Below are positions 61,900 through 64,000 of a DNA stretch of 64,000 bases, piece by piece. Where the stretch lies: contig NZ_CP109162.1 in NCBI RefSeq assembly GCF_035920445.1, forward strand, positions 7,626,001-7,690,000, given 5' to 3'. The notes below the pieces were generated by a model, which searched no databases, was not told the DNA's origin, and saw nothing but the letters and a program-made list of their open reading frames with translations. This DNA is from Nocardia sp. NBC_01730 (GTDB taxonomy: Bacteria > Actinomycetota > Actinomycetes > Mycobacteriales > Mycobacteriaceae). Within the stretch, counting starts at the first letter, position 1. Each line of letters opens with the position of its first letter. The position numbers were made by a program, and so were the translations under genes.

Positions 61900-63257
61900 T
61901 GAAGGTCGGCAGCGTTGCCGTCGCGGTCCTCGCCGGGGTACTGCTTGCCATCACCGCCGCGCCCGCGGGTGCGCTGGAGCCGCCGCAAGTGGTGGTCGGC
62001 TCACCGCCGCAGGACGACCCGCCGGGACCGGAACTCCCGACGAAGCAGGACAAGGGATGCCTCGCCGCGGGCGTGCTGCCCGAGAGCGATCTAACCCGCA
62101 CTCCGCCGCCGGAACTGGCGCTGGACCTGCGGCGCGCCCGCGCGCTGAGCCGGGGTGGCGGCGTCACCGTCGCAGTCATCGACACGGGCGTGCAGCCCAG
62201 CCCGCGGCTACCCAATCTCGTCGGCGGCGGCGACTACGTCGCGGCTGGCGGCGACGGACTGTCCGACTGCGATGCGCACGGCACGCTGGTGGCCGGAATC
62301 ATCGGCGCGGCATCCGACCCCACCGACGGATTCGCCGGCGTCGCTCCCGACGCGCGCATCATCTCGCTTCGCACCCGCTCCGGCGCGTTCAGCCCCGAAC
62401 GGCCGAACTCCGATCCCACCCAGCAGATCGCCGTCGATATCCGCACGATGGCGCGGGCGATCACCCGCGCGGCGAACCAGGGTGCCGGGGTGATCACGGT
62501 CTCGCTGCCGATCTGCGTGCCCGCGGACTCGCGGCTGGACCAGTCCATGCTGTCGGCGGCCATCGGACACGCCGTACACGTCCGTGGCGCGCTCATCGTC
62601 GCGGGTGCGGGCAACACCGCGGGCACCGCGAACTGCGCACAGAACCCCGACATCGACCCGACCCGGCCCGCCGACGCGCGGAATTGGCGTGATGTGAAGA
62701 CGATTTCGACGCCGGGTTGGTTCGGTGCCGATGTGCTCACGGTCGGATTCACCAGCGCGACCGGCGCACCGATGCCGGATTCGCTGACGGGACCGTGGGT
62801 TTCGGTGGCCGCGCCGGGGACCGGCATCGAGTCGCTCGGGCCCGGCGGAGGTGGTCTGATCAACGGCGTCGGGTCACCGGACAAACTGGTGCCGGTCGGC
62901 GGCGCGTCCTTCGCCGCGGCCTACGTCAGCGGGGTCGCCGCACTGTTGCGGTCGCGCTTCCCGAACGAGACCCCGGCCGAGATCGCCTCCCGGCTTCAGG
63001 CCAGCGCGCACGCTCCGGCCCGCGGCATCGACAACGCGGTCGGCGCGGGCATGATCGACCCGCTGGCCGCACTGAGCTACCGTACGCCGCCGCAGCAGCC
63101 GACCGGGCTGTTCCGTTCCTCGGAGCTGACCATGCCCGCGCCGCCGCGTGCGAAGGATCTGCGGCCCGCGGTCACTGCGACCATCGTCATCGTCGTCGCC
63201 GTGCTGCTCGGGCTCGGCGGGAGCCGTGCGAATGCCGTGATGCGGAGGCGGCGGTGA
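61899..63257 (+). CDS. mycP: Mycosin (subtilisin-like ESX protease)
   Basis: 452 residues: Sec signal peptide (about 1-25, VAVLAGVLLAITAAPAGA), subtilase domain and a C-terminal transmembrane segment (about 423-441) that anchors it outside the membrane. Catalytic residues are intact: Asp95 (VIDTG), His127 (AHGTLVAG), oxyanion Asn239 (AGAGNT) and Ser337 in GASFAA, where GTS is more usual. Mycosins stabilise the ESX complex and can cleave substrates such as EspB. It overlaps eccD and eccE. Confidence 0.95.
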   Translation: MKVGSVAVAVLAGVLLAITAAPAGALEPPQVVVGSPPQDDPPGPELPTKQDKGCLAAGVLPESDLTRTPPPELALDLRRARALSRGGGVTVAVIDTGVQPSPRLPNLVGGGDYVAAGGDGLSDCDAHGTLVAGIIGAASDPTDGFAGVAPDARIISLRTRSGAFSPERPNSDPTQQIAVDIRTMARAITRAANQGAGVITVSLPICVPADSRLDQSMLSAAIGHAVHVRGALIVAGAGNTAGTANCAQNPDIDPTRPADARNWRDVKTISTPGWFGADVLTVGFTSATGAPMPDSLTGPWVSVAAPGTGIESLGPGGGGLINGVGSPDKLVPVGGASFAAAYVSGVAALLRSRFPNETPAEIASRLQASAHAPARGIDNAVGAGMIDPLAALSYRTPPQQPTGLFRSSELTMPAPPRAKDLRPAVTATIVIVVAVLLGLGGSRANAVMRRRR

Positions 63258-64000
63258 GCCTTCCGAGTATTCGGGTCGGGGGCGTCGAACGTGCTCCTTT
63301 CGCCGCGATCGTGTTCGTCGGCAGCCCGCTGCTGGTCGGTCTGTCGGCCAAGACGCCGTGGTGGGTGAGCGCGGTGGTTGTCACGTTCCTGGTCACGACC
63401 GTGACCGTGCGGGTGAACGGACGCACCAGCGCCCGTTGGCTGATCGACTGGGCGGAGTACCGATTCGGCCGTACCGCCAGGGCGAGCGAACGGGTGGCAC
63501 GCGCCCGGATCCGGGACGTGGAGGTCGCGGCAGGTGTGTGCGGGATCAACGAGGCGGACACCACACTGGTCGCGATGATCCAGCTCGCCCCCAACCTCGA
63601 TCTTCCTACGGTCATCGCGGAGCGGACCCTCTACACCGAGGACACCATTCCGGTCGACATGCTGCACCCGATGCTCGACCACTTCGGCATCGCCGTCGAC
63701 ATCGACATCGTGACGACCGGGCAGCGCGTCCGGTCGACCGGCAGCTACAGCATGCTGTACGACCAGCTGATCGGCTCCCATCCGGTGGTCGGCGACCGGC
63801 TGACCTGGCTGGTGGTGCGGCTGGACCAGGAACGCAACCTGGCCGCGCTGAGCAAGCGTGGCCCATGCGCGGTGGTCGCCCCCAAGGCGCTGGCCACCGC
63901 CGCGCACCGGATCGCGGGACGGCTACGTGAACGCGGAATCGCCGCGCACGCGCTTCCCGCGGCGGCTCTGCGGGACGCGACGCGGCTGCTGCACGCGGGG
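63254..64000 (+). CDS. eccE: ESX membrane component EccE, cut by window end
   Basis: The first 249 residues are present: two N-terminal transmembrane segments (about 15-30 and 37-54, WWVSAVVVTFLVTTVTVRV) and then the soluble domain. EccE completes the ESX core membrane complex and lies at its periphery. The GTG start overlaps the mycP stop (GTGA), and the order eccD-mycP-eccE is common outside ESX-1. The C-terminal part lies past 64,000. Confidence 0.92.
   Translation, partial: MSLPSIRVGGVERAPFAAIVFVGSPLLVGLSAKTPWWVSAVVVTFLVTTVTVRVNGRTSARWLIDWAEYRFGRTARASERVARARIRDVEVAAGVCGINEADTTLVAMIQLAPNLDLPTVIAERTLYTEDTIPVDMLHPMLDHFGIAVDIDIVTTGQRVRSTGSYSMLYDQLIGSHPVVGDRLTWLVVRLDQERNLAALSKRGPCAVVAPKALATAAHRIAGRLRERGIAAHALPAAALRDATRLLHAG

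Overview
The window is high-GC actinobacterial chromosome, most likely Nocardia or a close relative. The reasons are a pepN / Rv2466c-like / rpiB / nei gene set that keeps the mycobacterial neighbourhood, mycothiol-type enzymes, a full ESX (type VII secretion) locus with a PE/PPE pair, EspG, EspI and mycosin, and dense coding with GTG/TTG starts. The genus is inferred, not proven.

Layout. (1) 1-11.7 kb is core or housekeeping: pepN (cut by the window start), purC, a Nudix hydrolase, an ECF sigma factor with a DGPF/YCII partner, a ferredoxin reductase, a mycothiol-dependent DsbA-like reductase, an M48 protease, rpiB, a nei-type glycosylase, a GGDEF protein and an excalibur lipoprotein. (2) 12.08-12.28 kb carries tRNA-Gly(TCC) and tRNA-Pro(TGG), then about 0.9 kb with no convincing gene. 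(3) 13.2-17.1 kb holds regulators (MerR, a WhiB-like protein), a ROK protein and a PAS/GAF-like protein. (4) 17.1-27.6 kb is a type IV secretion-like operon: TcpC/VirB8-like, a small pilin-like membrane protein, VirB3/PrgI-like, VirB4 ATPase, VirB6/TrbL-like, a degenerate NlpC/P60-like protein and two lytic transglycosylases. No relaxase or VirD4 coupling ATPase is seen. A facing gene on the minus strand (27.7-29.2 kb) has the same N-terminal half as the first transglycosylase but ends in NlpC/P60. (5) 29.6-47.1 kb holds large putative ESX substrates and Esp-like accessory proteins: two glycine-zipper paralogues, EspB-like, EspL-like and EspD/EspH-like proteins, two tandem paralogues (one with an EspC-like N-terminus), an NlpC/P60 enzyme and a WXG100-like long protein. 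(6) 47.9-64 kb is the ESX core: eccA, eccB, a single-chain eccC, PE, PPE, two Esx proteins, espG, espI, eccD, mycP and the start of eccE.

Two features tie regions 4-6 together. First, a 16-bp palindrome (TTCCCA-N4-TGGGAA, some arms imperfect) lies in the intergenic region upstream of almost every transcription unit from 17.1 to 55.5 kb: the T4SS-like operon, the substrate operons, eccA, eccB and PE/PPE. This suggests one regulon. Second, a nearly perfect 1,011-bp inverted repeat in the two facing hydrolase genes could let the 2.1 kb between them flip, exchanging transglycosylase and NlpC/P60 C-termini. Together these suggest a chromosomal T4SS-like/T7SS assembly with its own cell-wall hydrolases, reminiscent of mycobacterial conjugative plasmids that need both secretion types. 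That functional link is inference.
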